From DATAEE01 sp036258175 (lineage in GTDB: Bacteria > Acidobacteriota > Vicinamibacteria > Vicinamibacterales > 2-12-FULL-66-21), in the NCBI GenBank assembly GCA_036258175.1, contig DATAEE010000263.1:17583-81582 (forward strand): a stretch of DNA of 64,000 bases. The letters are read 5' to 3'. Within the stretch, counting starts at the first letter, position 1; every line of letters begins with the position of its first letter. A program made the position numbers and the translations under genes. The notes beneath the pieces are model-generated. The model did not search any database, was not told where the DNA came from, and saw only the letters and a program-made list of their open reading frames with translations. Shown here one piece after another: positions 43,246 to 52,105 of the stretch.

Positions 43246-44082
43246 ATGAAGACCAGAATCGCGATGCTCGTCGCGGTGGCCGCTCTCATGACGGGTTCGC
43301 CCGCAGGCGCCGCGAACCGCGAGCACCAGGTCATGATGGCCGAGATCCGGATGCTCCAGGAGCAGACCCAGCAGCTTCAGCTCATGATCTCGACCCTCGC
43401 CGACTCGGTAAAGCAGGTCACCTCGAAGATCGACGATCAGTCAGCCCTCACCCGGAAGGCGTTCGCCGACCAGAAGGTGCTCGTCGACAACGTCGCAGAA
43501 GGCGTCCGCGTACTTCGCGAGAAAGTCGACGAGACCAACGTGCGCATCTCGTCGCTGACGCAGGAAATGGAAGGTCTGCGCATCTCGGTTCCGACGCAGC
43601 CGTCGCCCGGCGCACCGCCGCCAACGGAAGGCGGCACGGTCCCACCCGGCCAACCGGCTCCGCAGCCAGCGGCCCCCGCGACACCGACGGCCGGCGCGTC
43701 GCCCCAGGAAATCTACCGTCAGGCCTATGCCGACTACACGGCTGGCCAATGGGATCTCGCGATCACCGGCTTTCAGGCGTACATCAAGAGCTTTCCGAAG
43801 CTGCAGGACGCTGACGACGCGCAGTACTACATCGGCGAATCGCACTTCGCGGCCGGCCGTTTCAAGGAGGCGGCGGCGGCGTACAACGACGTCATCACGA
43901 CCTACCCGGGAACGAACGCGGTGCCGCAGGCGATGTACAAACTCGGGCTCGCATACGAGAGGCTCGGTCAGTCGGACCGCGCCCGGCAGACGCTCGAGGC
44001 CGTGATGAAAGCGTACCCGGATGATGCGATGGCGACGCTCGCGAAACAGGCGCTCGATCGACTGGCGAAGCCGAAGCAGTAG
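43246..44082 (+). CDS. cpoB: Tol-Pal system protein CpoB/YbgF
   Basis: 278 residues: a signal peptide (IAMLVAVAALMTGSPAGAA), an N-terminal coiled coil (about 24-115), a Pro-rich linker, and a TPR domain (QEIYRQAYADYTAGQWDLAI, FPKLQDADDAQYYIGESHFA, TYPGTNAVPQAMYKLGLAYE). It is the usual last member of the tol-pal operon and coordinates wall synthesis with constriction. It lies 10 nt after pal. Confidence 0.93.
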   Translation: MKTRIAMLVAVAALMTGSPAGAANREHQVMMAEIRMLQEQTQQLQLMISTLADSVKQVTSKIDDQSALTRKAFADQKVLVDNVAEGVRVLREKVDETNVRISSLTQEMEGLRISVPTQPSPGAPPPTEGGTVPPGQPAPQPAAPATPTAGASPQEIYRQAYADYTAGQWDLAITGFQAYIKSFPKLQDADDAQYYIGESHFAAGRFKEAAAAYNDVITTYPGTNAVPQAMYKLGLAYERLGQSDRARQTLEAVMKAYPDDAMATLAKQALDRLAKPKQ

Positions 44083-44100
44083 TGTTATCGTCGTCGGTCT

Positions 44101-44532
44101 ATGGGTAGCGTCAACAAAGTGATTCTTGTCGGGAATCTCGGTCGCGATGCGGAGCTGCGCTACACGCCTGGTGGCGCTGCAGTCGCGACGCTGAGCCTCG
44201 CCACGACGGAAGTGTGGAACGACAAAGGCGGCCAGCGACAGGAGAAGACCGAGTGGCACCGCGTCGTGCTCTGGGGCAAGCAGGCTGAGACGCTCAACGA
44301 ATACCTGATGAAGGGAAAGCAGATTTACGTCGAGGGACGGCTCCAGACGCGCGAGTGGAACGACAAGGATGGCAACAAGCGATACACGACCGAGATCCGC
44401 GGCGATCGCGTGGTGCTGCTCGGCGGCGGAGGGGGCGGAGGACGCCGCGAGGCGCCGACACGCACTCCGCAGGAGTCAGTAGAACCGCACGAACCGGTCG
44501 TTCCGGTTACGGACGACGATATTCCCTTCTGA
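44101..44532 (+). CDS. ssb: Single-stranded DNA-binding protein
   Basis: 143 residues. The OB-fold start MGSVNKVILVGNLGRDAELR, the TEWHRVVLWGKQAE segment and the strand VEGRLQTREWNDKDGN are standard. A Gly/Arg-rich linker leads to the acidic tip DDDIPF that recruits partner proteins. It lies 18 nt downstream of cpoB and may be read from the same transcript. Confidence 0.96.
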   Translation: MGSVNKVILVGNLGRDAELRYTPGGAAVATLSLATTEVWNDKGGQRQEKTEWHRVVLWGKQAETLNEYLMKGKQIYVEGRLQTREWNDKDGNKRYTTEIRGDRVVLLGGGGGGGRREAPTRTPQESVEPHEPVVPVTDDDIPF

Positions 44533-44552
44533 GGACAAGATCTTCGCAGCAC

Positions 44553-44572
44553 GCCCGGCCTGAAGGCTGGGC
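44553..44572. terminator. Hairpin between ssb and the convergent cupin gene
   Basis: An 8-bp stem with one G-T pair and a TGAA loop (GCCCGGCC / GGCTGGGC) lies in the 40-nt gap between the stops of two convergent genes. It resembles the hairpin at 5199-5216 in sequence. No T-run is present. Confidence 0.5.
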
Positions 44573-44929
44573 CTACTCGTCCACGCGGCCGTACCTATCT
44601 TCGAGTCTCACCACATCGTCGAGTTCCGGCGTCGAGGCTTCGAGGATGTCCGAGTCTTCGATGGCGGTCATGCGGTGGACCGTCTTGGGGACGATGTGGA
44701 CGCTCTCGCCGGGGCGCATGTCGCGTCTGACCAGGCGCTCCCCTTCCTGAATCTCGAAGAGCAGCCGACCGGAGTGGAGGTAGATCGTTTCGTCCTTGAC
44801 GTTGTGGTACTGAAGGCTGAGCGCGTGGCCTGCCTTGACGTGAATAATCTTCCCGACGTACCGGTCGGTCTTCGCCCAATGCAGTTCGTATCCCCACGGC
44901 TTCTCCACGCGCGTCACATCTTTCGGCAT
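44573..44929 (-). CDS. Cupin protein of the mannose-6-phosphate isomerase type II kind
   Basis: 118 residues. The start VEKPWGYELHWAKTDRYVGK and the double-stranded beta-helix metal motifs (SLQYHNVKDETIYLHSG, with GESVHIVPKTVHRM) match the type II phosphomannose isomerase cupin domain. It is a stand-alone isomerase-type domain with no guanylyltransferase part. It follows enzyme I by 36 nt and is probably the last gene of the long minus-strand unit, suggesting a link to mannose or fructose phosphate metabolism. Confidence 0.85.
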   Translation of the reverse strand: MPKDVTRVEKPWGYELHWAKTDRYVGKIIHVKAGHALSLQYHNVKDETIYLHSGRLLFEIQEGERLVRRDMRPGESVHIVPKTVHRMTAIEDSDILEASTPELDDVVRLEDRYGRVDE

Positions 44930-44965
44930 CGGAATCCTCGGAATCCCAGCATCGATGATCGTTCG

Positions 44966-46672
44966 TCAGGCGCGGCGTTCGTCGGTGAGCTCCGCTGCCA
45001 ATCCACTTTCAACGTCTTCGGCGGTTGAGGCACGCAGCGCACGGGCGGCGAGCCTCCGCGCATCCGCCGCCGGCGTCGCGCGAAGGACCTGCGTGACGAG
45101 CGGGATCGCCCCCGCCCGCATGCTCAGTTCCGTCACGCCGAGTCCCACCAGGAGTACGGCAAGCGCCGGATCGGCGGCCATCTCGCCGCACACCGACAGA
45201 GGTCGCGATTGACGGCGCGCGCCGCGGACGGCGCTCCGCACGAGGCGCAGGATCGCGGGGTGCAGCGGGTTGTACAGATGCGAGACGCGCTCGTCTGCAC
45301 GGTCAACCGCCAGCGCGAATTGGACGAGATCGTTTGTCCCCACCGCAAGAAAGTCTGCCTCAGCCCCCAGCACGTCGGCCGCGACCGCTGCGGCAGGCAC
45401 TTCAATCATGGCGCCGACCGGAACGGGCTGCGGGGCCTCTCCGACAGAGACAAGATCCGCGGCGATCTCCGCGATAAGCCTGCGCGCCTCGCGCAGTTCG
45501 TCCAGGCCGGTCACGAATGGCAACAGGATACGTAGCCGTCCGTGGCGCGAAGCCCGCAGCAGCGCACGAAGCTGGACGACGAAGGGCTCCCGTCGCGCAA
45601 GGCTGAGGCGCAGCCCCCGCAGCCCCGCGCGGCCACGAGGCTCGCGGTCGTCGTCGACGGCGTCAAAGGTCCGAATTGTCACCGGCAACGGCGCCATAGC
45701 CTCGAGGACGCCGCGATAGGCATCGTACTGGACGGATTCCGCTGCCGAACCTGGGGCCGCACCGAGCAGGAATTCCGATCGGCATAAACCGATTCCCTGC
45801 GCGCCGTTCGCTCGCGCTCCTGCGACCTCGTCCGCCACTTCGATGTTGACCTCGAGCGTCACCGAGACGCCGTCGGGCGTAACCGCCGGCAAATTCTGGA
45901 ATTCGACGACCGCTGCAGACGGACGACTTAATCGCGGCGCGTCAAGTGCTACTAGCTCTTCGTCCGAAGGGTCGACGCGCACGTCGCCTGAAGTGCCGTC
46001 GATAGCAAGCCGGGATCCGGGCGGTACGAGCCTGGTCGCGCCGTTGAGACCGACGACTGCCGGGACATGGAGTGACCGCGCGAGGATGGCGGTGTGGTAG
46101 GTCCAGCTTCCCGCGTCAGACACGAAACCAACGACCTCAGCCCAGTCGACCTGCGCGGCGACAGACGCGGACAGCTCGTCGGCCACGAGGATCACCGGCC
46201 CTCGAAGACTTGCAAGCCTGCCGGACAACGGTTGCGGTCCTGCGTCTCGAAGGTTCAAGCGCAGACGTCCTGCGACGTCCGCAATATCCGCTTTTCGTTC
46301 CCGAAGATACGCATCTGCGGCGCGATCGAATGCGGCGATCAGGTCATCAGCCGCGCGGCGAAGCGCCCACTCGGCGTTGATGCGCTCGCCGCGAATCAGA
46401 TCGCTGGCCCGGCCCGTCAGCATCGGATCATCGAGCATGAGCAATTGCGCATCGAAAATCGACGCCGGTTCCGGGTCGTCGCCCCGCCCGAGCTGTTCGC
46501 GAATCTCGCCGAGCTGACGGCGAGCCAGATCCGTTGCGCGAACGAGTCGTTCCACTTGGCGATCCACTTCCTCCGCCGCGACGCGATACCGGACATCGTG
46601 CGCGCGGTGCGTAAGGACAAGCGCACGGCCGACTGCGACGCCGGGCGACACGCCACGTCCCGTCAGGCGCAT
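44966..46672 (-). CDS. ptsI: PTS enzyme I (phosphoenolpyruvate-protein phosphotransferase)
   Basis: 568 residues, full length. The active-site His lies in TYHTAILARSLHVPAVVG (the usual sequence is GG-TSHTAI), and the C-terminal part has VGTNDLVQFALAVDRADERV, NPLHPAILRL and VCGEMAADP with the catalytic Cys. The PEP-binding segment is changed: RTFDAVDDDREP replaces the usual RTLDIGGDK. It takes phosphate from PEP and passes it to HPr, the gene before it, which it overlaps by 10 nt. The altered segment may mean weaker or differently tuned activity. Confidence 0.9.
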   Translation of the reverse strand: MRLTGRGVSPGVAVGRALVLTHRAHDVRYRVAAEEVDRQVERLVRATDLARRQLGEIREQLGRGDDPEPASIFDAQLLMLDDPMLTGRASDLIRGERINAEWALRRAADDLIAAFDRAADAYLRERKADIADVAGRLRLNLRDAGPQPLSGRLASLRGPVILVADELSASVAAQVDWAEVVGFVSDAGSWTYHTAILARSLHVPAVVGLNGATRLVPPGSRLAIDGTSGDVRVDPSDEELVALDAPRLSRPSAAVVEFQNLPAVTPDGVSVTLEVNIEVADEVAGARANGAQGIGLCRSEFLLGAAPGSAAESVQYDAYRGVLEAMAPLPVTIRTFDAVDDDREPRGRAGLRGLRLSLARREPFVVQLRALLRASRHGRLRILLPFVTGLDELREARRLIAEIAADLVSVGEAPQPVPVGAMIEVPAAAVAADVLGAEADFLAVGTNDLVQFALAVDRADERVSHLYNPLHPAILRLVRSAVRGARRQSRPLSVCGEMAADPALAVLLVGLGVTELSMRAGAIPLVTQVLRATPAADARRLAARALRASTAEDVESGLAAELTDERRA

Positions 46673-46941
46673 GGTGTCGAGTCCCCGAAGCTGTCGGCGA
46701 CGAGGCAGCAGAGAGTGGAAACGGCCAGCGCTTCGTCCGGACCGTCCGCCGAGATCACTATCGTGCTCCCGCGTGCCGCGGCGAGCAGGAGCAGGCCGAG
46801 GATGCTCTTGCCGTCCACTTCGCGGCCGCCGCGCGAGACGCGAACACGGGCCGCAAAACCGCCGGCCGCCTGGACGAATCGGGCGGCGGCACGGGCGTGC
46901 ATGCCCAACGCGTTGACGATCGTCGCGCTCTGAGACGTCAC
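46663..46941 (-). CDS. ptsH: PTS phosphocarrier protein HPr
   Basis: 92 residues. Both phosphorylation sites are present: the catalytic His in VNALGMHARAAARF and the regulatory Ser in GKSILGLLLLAA, the target of HPr kinase. Its gene overlaps the EIIA gene (ATGA) and enzyme I. Presence of the regulatory Ser fits with hprK in the same run of genes. Confidence 0.92.
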   Translation of the reverse strand: MTSQSATIVNALGMHARAAARFVQAAGGFAARVRVSRGGREVDGKSILGLLLLAAARGSTIVISADGPDEALAVSTLCCLVADSFGDSTPCA

Positions 46942-47396
46942 GGCATCGTTACTTCACGAGATGGATCTCGATCGCTTCTCAACAGGTCGGACGCGACCCA
47001 GATCGCGTGCCGGCCGTGCTCGCGCATTGCGCGTGCGACCGCAAGCAAGTCGCTCGAGGCCTGCGGGCGCGCGAGCTTGATCAGCATCGGCAGGTTGACG
47101 CCGGTAATCACCTCGACGCGGTTGTCGTCGAGGAACGTGACGCCCAGATTCGCCGGCGTGCCGCCGAACATGTCGGTCAGCACGAGCACGCCGCCCGGCT
47201 TCTGGACCCGCGCGATCGCCCGCTCGATCTCCTGCCGCGCCGATTCGACATCGACGTGCCAGCCGATCGACACCGCGGCGAAGTGCGGCAGATCTCCGAC
47301 AATCATCTCGGCTGCATTCACGAGTTCTGTTGCCAGCTGGCCGTGGGTCACGACGACCACGCCAATCATCGGCTGGGTTCCCGTTCCACTACTCAT
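46938..47396 (-). CDS. PTS EIIA of the mannose/fructose (Man) family
   Basis: 152 residues from ATG 47396, overlapping the rapZ end by 8 nt; an internal ATG at 47369 would start directly at MIGVVVVTHGQLATELV. The phosphate-accepting His lies in that segment, and VLVLTDMFGGTPANLG is a typical Man-EIIA motif. No EIIB, EIIC or EIID lies in the window, so it probably serves regulation, as in other bacteria with an incomplete PTS beside hprK. Confidence 0.9.
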   Translation of the reverse strand: MSSGTGTQPMIGVVVVTHGQLATELVNAAEMIVGDLPHFAAVSIGWHVDVESARQEIERAIARVQKPGGVLVLTDMFGGTPANLGVTFLDDNRVEVITGVNLPMLIKLARPQASSDLLAVARAMREHGRHAIWVASDLLRSDRDPSREVTMP

Positions 47397-48330
47397 TGGT
47401 GATGTCCCTGTGCTTGACGCGAACGCGGACGTTGTCCAGCTTCGCGAGGCGCTTCTTGAGTGCTTCGGCCATCGCCACCGATCGATGGCGTCCGCCCGTA
47501 CAGCCGATTCCGATCGTCAGGTAACTCTTCCCCTCACTGACGTACTGGGGCACCAGAAATTCGAGTAGGTGCGACGTCCGGTCGAGAAACTCGCCGGTAG
47601 CTTCGGACCGGTTCATGAATCGCACGACCTCGTTATCCCGGCCAGTGTGCCGTCTGAGCGCCGGCACGAAATGCGGGTTCGGAAGGAACCGCACGTCGAA
47701 CAGCAGATCGGAATCGACGGGAATGCCGTGCTTGAATCCGAAACTGAGGACCGTGATGACGAGACCGGAGTCGGCGGCGCCGTCGCGCGAAACGCCGAGA
47801 AACGCATCCCGGAGATCGTGGACGGTCATGGCGGACGTATCGAGGATTTGATCGGCAAGGCGCCGAATCGGCCGCAGCCGCGCGCGTTCTTCCTGTATGC
47901 CCTCGGCGACCGAACGATCGGGCGCGAGCGGGTGCGGGCGCCGCGTCTCGCTGAAGCGGCGGACGAGCGCGGCGTCGTTTGCTTCGAGGAAAATCAACCT
48001 CGGGCTCAGGTTCGGCATGCGGCGCAGCTCTTGATAGATGCCTGGGAATCTGTCGAGGAGCGCGCCTTCACGGATGTCGACGACGACGGCCGCCTTGGAG
48101 ATTTCGGTGCCGGCGCGAAGCGTCAGTTCCGCGAGCGTTGGAATGAGCGTGATTGGGAGATTGTCGACGCAAAAGTAGCCGAGATCTTCCAGCGCGCGAA
48201 TCGCCTGCGACTTGCCCGAGCCGGACAGCCCGGTGAGGACGATGAAGCGGCTCGACAACGCGACGCGGCCGCGCCGCCGCGCAGGATGCCGCGCGTCCCG
48301 AGTCGACTTGCTCGCACGCCGCTGCCTCAC
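47389..48330 (-). CDS. rapZ: RapZ-type P-loop protein (RNase adapter family)
   Basis: 313 residues from GTG 48330, overlapping hprK (GTGA). The Walker A loop is in VLTGLSGSGKSQAIRALED and the family segments ALVRRFSETRRPHPL and LTIGIGCTGGRHRSVAMAE are intact. In E. coli RapZ controls glucosamine-6-phosphate synthase through small RNAs and also binds UDP-GlcNAc precursors; in other phyla the role is less defined. Position between hprK and the EIIA gene links it to PTS control. A basic N-terminal extension precedes the P-loop. Confidence 0.92.
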   Translation of the reverse strand: MRQRRASKSTRDARHPARRRGRVALSSRFIVLTGLSGSGKSQAIRALEDLGYFCVDNLPITLIPTLAELTLRAGTEISKAAVVVDIREGALLDRFPGIYQELRRMPNLSPRLIFLEANDAALVRRFSETRRPHPLAPDRSVAEGIQEERARLRPIRRLADQILDTSAMTVHDLRDAFLGVSRDGAADSGLVITVLSFGFKHGIPVDSDLLFDVRFLPNPHFVPALRRHTGRDNEVVRFMNRSEATGEFLDRTSHLLEFLVPQYVSEGKSYLTIGIGCTGGRHRSVAMAEALKKRLAKLDNVRVRVKHRDITNE

Positions 48331-49373
48331 GCGTCATCCTCGTCGCCACGATCCACTTCGTCCTCGGCGCGTCCCGCGGTGGCAGGCGCTGCGGCGCCAA
48401 ACCGAGCCGGGTCGCCGAGCGCCGGCGACGCATCGTTTAGGAGCGCACGGTCGAGGCGTTCCGCGAGCGCGCGGGCCGCATGATGGCCGCGGGCACGAAG
48501 CAGTTGGTTACGCGCCGCGACCTCCACGAGGATGGCCACGTTCCGGCCCGGCGCGACCGGCATCCGAATCATCGGAACCGGCACGCCCAGGAGCTCGAAC
48601 CGCTCTTCGTCCAGGCCGAGCCGATCGTATTCCCGTCCGGTCTCCCACCGTTCGAGCTGGACGACGAGCTCGATGCGCTTCGAGCTGCGCGTCGACGCCA
48701 CGCCGAAGAGGTCGCGGATGTTGATGACCCCCAGCCCACGGATTTCCATGTGGTGGCGCGTCAGCTCCGGGCAGCTTCCGAGAAGCACCGTGTCGGCGCG
48801 CCGCCGGATCTCGACCGTGTCGTCGGCGACGAGCCGATGGCCCCGGACGACGAGATCGAGCGCGCACTCGCTCTTCCCGATGCCGCTCTCCCCCACCACG
48901 AGTACCCCAAGGCCGAGAATATCCAGCAGCACGCCATGGACCATGCCGCGCACCGCCAGGTGCGTCTCGAGCCGCACCGTCATCCGGGCGATCGCGATGG
49001 GCGTCGCGAGCGGGGTCTGCAGCAGGGGGATGCCGGCGCGGTCCGCCTCCTCCACGAGCTCGGCCGAGGGTGGAAAGGCGTCGGTTACCACGACGCAGGG
49101 TATGCCGCGATCGAAGACGCGGCGGATGGACGCGCGACGCACGTCGCTATCGAGCGCCTTGAGATAACGCATTTCGCTCTGCCCGAAGACCAGAATGCGC
49201 CCCGGACGGAGGAGCTCGTCGAAGCCGGCCAGCGCCAGGCCGGTCTTCTGCACGTGGAGGTTCGTGACCAGGCGCGCGAGCCCGGCCTCGCCCGCGAGGA
49301 TTGTCAGCTCGAGGTCGGGCGATCCGGCGGCTTCCGAAAGCAGCGTCGCAACCGAAACCCCGGACTCGGTCAT
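48327..49373 (-). CDS. hprK: HPr kinase/phosphorylase
   Basis: 348 residues with the N-terminal domain and the C-terminal kinase domain. The P-loop is GESGIGKSECALDL (near residue 156), followed by LVADDTVEIR and the signature MEIRGLGVINIRDLFG. It phosphorylates HPr at Ser46 or removes the phosphate according to metabolic state. It overlaps hpf (ATGA) and rapZ (GTGA). The C-terminal 60 residues are longer and more Ala/Glu-rich than usual. Confidence 0.95.
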   Translation of the reverse strand: MTESGVSVATLLSEAAGSPDLELTILAGEAGLARLVTNLHVQKTGLALAGFDELLRPGRILVFGQSEMRYLKALDSDVRRASIRRVFDRGIPCVVVTDAFPPSAELVEEADRAGIPLLQTPLATPIAIARMTVRLETHLAVRGMVHGVLLDILGLGVLVVGESGIGKSECALDLVVRGHRLVADDTVEIRRRADTVLLGSCPELTRHHMEIRGLGVINIRDLFGVASTRSSKRIELVVQLERWETGREYDRLGLDEERFELLGVPVPMIRMPVAPGRNVAILVEVAARNQLLRARGHHAARALAERLDRALLNDASPALGDPARFGAAAPATAGRAEDEVDRGDEDDA

Positions 49374-49915
49374 GCTTCAGGCTCGATGAGGCCCAGGTGT
49401 CCGTCCTTGCGGCGGTACAGAATATTGATGGCGTCGGTCGTGGAGTTTCGGAATACGACGAACGTCTCGGCGCCGGCGCCGACCCGCAGTGCGGCGTCCT
49501 CGACGGTCATCGGTTTGACGGCCTCGGCGCGCGAGCGCACGATCCGGGGCCTCGCATCCGCGGCCACCGATCGTACCGGCTCCGGCGGCGGCGCGAGATG
49601 GCGCGGGCCGCTTGCCCGGCGCTTCCGCGAAGTCCATTTCGTTTTGACCTTCCGGGCCTGTTTCTCAATCTTGGCGACCGCTTCCTTGATCGCAAGTTGC
49701 CAGGTCGTGCCCTGGCCCAGGCCGTGCAGCATGTGGTCGCCGCGCGCGTGAATCGTCATCTCGATCACATGGCGGTATTTCTCGATCGAACAGACGATCT
49801 GCGCGGAGAGCGCGCTGTCGCGCAACACGCGCTCGATCTTGCGGAGCTTCCGCTCGATCTGCGTGCGCAGCGGCGGGCTGATGTCGAGGTTGCGGCCGGT
49901 CAGTTCGAGGCGCAT
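49370..49915 (-). CDS. hpf: Ribosome hibernation-promoting factor, long form
   Basis: 181 residues. The N-terminal domain (MRLELTGRNLDISPPLRTQI ... IEMTIHARGDHMLH) and the C-terminal dimerisation domain (KPMTVEDAALRVGAGAETFVV ... NILYRRKDGHLGLIEP) are both present, so it is the long type that pairs 70S ribosomes into 100S dimers. The linker is Arg/Pro-rich. It lies 36 nt after rpoN and overlaps hprK. Confidence 0.95.
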   Translation of the reverse strand: MRLELTGRNLDISPPLRTQIERKLRKIERVLRDSALSAQIVCSIEKYRHVIEMTIHARGDHMLHGLGQGTTWQLAIKEAVAKIEKQARKVKTKWTSRKRRASGPRHLAPPPEPVRSVAADARPRIVRSRAEAVKPMTVEDAALRVGAGAETFVVFRNSTTDAINILYRRKDGHLGLIEPEA

Positions 49916-49951
49916 AGGCGTGGACGTCCGATTTGAGTCGAGTGCGGCTTG

Positions 49952-51373
49952 TCAGTACAACAGCTTTCGCTGGTTCGACGTCGGGATCTTGAGCTCCTCG
50001 CGATACTTCGCGATCGTCCGCCGCGCGAGCATCAGCCCTTCCTTCTGGAGAATGCTGACGATTTTTGAGTCGCTCAGCGGCTTGCGGGGGTCCTCGTTCT
50101 CGATGATCTTCCGGATACGTTGCTTGATGGTGACCGATGACACGCTGTCGCCGTACGAGCTGCTGATCCCGCTGTGGAAGAAAAACTTCATTTCGAACAC
50201 GCCCTGAGGCGTGTGCATGTACTTGTTGTTCACCACGCGGCTGACGGTCGACTCGTGCATCCCGATGTCGTTGGCGACGTCACGCAGGACGAGCGGGCGC
50301 AGGTGTTCGATCCCGTGATCGAGGAACTCGCGCTGGAAGTTGATGATGCTCGTCGCCACCTTGTGAATCGTCTTCTGGCGCTGGTCGACGGATTTGATCA
50401 GCCAAAGCGCCGAGCGGAACTTGTCTTTCACGTACGCGCGCGTCTCGTCGGTGTTCTCCCCCCCTTTGTCGAGCAGCCGGCGATACACCGGGCTGATTCG
50501 CAGCTGGGGGAGCCCTTCCTCGTTCAAGTGCGCGACGTACTGATCTTCAATCTTCGACACGTAAACGTCCGGGATGACGTACTGTGACTGGTTCGGGTTG
50601 TAGCGGCTGCCTGGCTTCGGATCGAGATTCCGGATGATCTCGATGTGCTCCTTCAGCTCGTCGATCGTGACGCCGAGCCGCCGGGCGATCTCAGGCACCT
50701 GATGGTTCTGCAGGAGCTTCAGGTGCTCGGTGACGATGCGTTCGGTGATCGTCCCTGCGAGGCCGAGATGGCGGAGCTGCAGCGTGAGGCACTCCTGCAG
50801 ATCGCGCGCCGCGACGCCGATGGGATCGAACGTCTGCACGTGCTGCAGCGCCCGTTCGACGTCGGCCAACGGCCAGTCACCCATCTGTCCGATCTCTTCG
50901 ACCGACGCGACGAGATAGCCGTCGTCGTCCAGGTTACCGATGATCGCGTCGCCGATCTGCCGCGTGACGTCATCATCGGTCTGGATCGAGAGCTGCCAGC
51001 GAAGGTGATCGGCGAGCGACCCCGCCGACGAGAGCGTGTTCTCGATCGGCGGCAGCTCTTTGACCTCTTGCGGCGTGCGCGGGCGGTAGCCGTCGTCGAG
51101 GTAATCTCCGAAGAAGTACTCGTAGTCGGCGTCCTCCCACGCGTCGCCCTTGTCGGTCTTCGCGGGGGTCTCCGGTTTCTCCGCGGGCTGCTCGGCTGGC
51201 TGGAGCTCCTCGGTGGGGACTTCTTCGAGCATCGGGTTCTCGACCATCTCCTGGTTGAGTAGCTCCGAGAGCTCGAGCGTCGACATCGGCAGCAGTTTGA
51301 TCGCCTGCTGGAGCGACGGCGTCAGGATGAGTTTCTGAACGAGCTTGGTGTGTAGCTTCTGCTGAATCGCCAT
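49952..51373 (-). CDS. rpoN: RNA polymerase sigma-54 factor
   Basis: 473 residues. Region I (LVQKLILTPSLQQAIKLLPM) is Gln/Leu-rich, region II is acidic, and the core-binding and DNA-binding parts follow, ending with the RpoN box ARRTIAKYREELKIP and a short tail. It needs an activator ATPase, none of which is in the window. It lies 6 nt after lptB and 36 nt before hpf. Confidence 0.97.
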   Translation of the reverse strand: MAIQQKLHTKLVQKLILTPSLQQAIKLLPMSTLELSELLNQEMVENPMLEEVPTEELQPAEQPAEKPETPAKTDKGDAWEDADYEYFFGDYLDDGYRPRTPQEVKELPPIENTLSSAGSLADHLRWQLSIQTDDDVTRQIGDAIIGNLDDDGYLVASVEEIGQMGDWPLADVERALQHVQTFDPIGVAARDLQECLTLQLRHLGLAGTITERIVTEHLKLLQNHQVPEIARRLGVTIDELKEHIEIIRNLDPKPGSRYNPNQSQYVIPDVYVSKIEDQYVAHLNEEGLPQLRISPVYRRLLDKGGENTDETRAYVKDKFRSALWLIKSVDQRQKTIHKVATSIINFQREFLDHGIEHLRPLVLRDVANDIGMHESTVSRVVNNKYMHTPQGVFEMKFFFHSGISSSYGDSVSSVTIKQRIRKIIENEDPRKPLSDSKIVSILQKEGLMLARRTIAKYREELKIPTSNQRKLLY

Positions 51374-51379
51374 GTCTCG

Positions 51380-52105
51380 TCAGTCCAACCGGAAGTCGGC
51401 GCCGAGGTAGATCCGCTTCACGTCCTCGTCGGCCGCGAGGCTGGCCGGCGTGCCGCTCCGGAAGATCGCGCCGTCGTGGACGATGTAGGCCCGGTCGGTG
51501 ATTCGCAGAGTCTCGCGCACGTTGTGATCTGTAATGAGAACTCCGATTCCTCGCGCCTTCAAGTGGAAAATGATCTTCTGGATGTCGGTCACGGCGATTG
51601 GGTCGATGCCGGCAAAGGGCTCGTCGAGCAGAATGAACTGCGGCGACATGACGAGTGCTCGGGTGATTTCGACGCGGCGGCGCTCGCCGCCTGAGAGCGT
51701 ATACGCAGGTGCCTTTGCGAGCGGCGTGAGGTGCAGCTCCGCGAGCAGGTCGCCCAGGCGCGCGCGGCGCGCCGGCCCGTCAAGGTCGAGCGTCTCCAGG
51801 ATGGCCAGGAGATTTTCCTCGACTGACAGCCCCCGAAAAATCGAGGGCTCCTGGGGGAGGTAGCCGATGCCTTTGCGCGCTCTGACGTACATCGGGTCGC
51901 CGGTGACGTCCGCGCCGTCCAGCATCACGCGTCCCGAATCAGGCGCCGTCAACCCGACGACCATGTAGAACGTCGTCGTCTTTCCCGCGCCGTTCGGTCC
52001 CAGCAACCCGACGACTTCGCTCGACGCAACGTCGACGCTGACGCCGCGTACCACCGTGCGTCCGCCGTACGATTTCGTCAGATCATGCGTCGTGAGCGTC
52101 GCCAT
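51380..52105 (-). CDS. lptB: LPS export ABC transporter ATPase LptB
   Basis: 241 residues. Walker A GLLGPNGAGKTTTFYMVVGL, signature TLSGGERRRVEITRAL and Walker B ILLDEPFAGIDPIAV match LptB. It powers LPS extraction by the LptF-LptG chain encoded at 31198-33537. It directly follows the fused lptC-lptA gene, with start and stop adjacent, and precedes rpoN by 6 nt. Confidence 0.96.
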   Translation of the reverse strand: MATLTTHDLTKSYGGRTVVRGVSVDVASSEVVGLLGPNGAGKTTTFYMVVGLTAPDSGRVMLDGADVTGDPMYVRARKGIGYLPQEPSIFRGLSVEENLLAILETLDLDGPARRARLGDLLAELHLTPLAKAPAYTLSGGERRRVEITRALVMSPQFILLDEPFAGIDPIAVTDIQKIIFHLKARGIGVLITDHNVRETLRITDRAYIVHDGAIFRSGTPASLAADEDVKRIYLGADFRLD

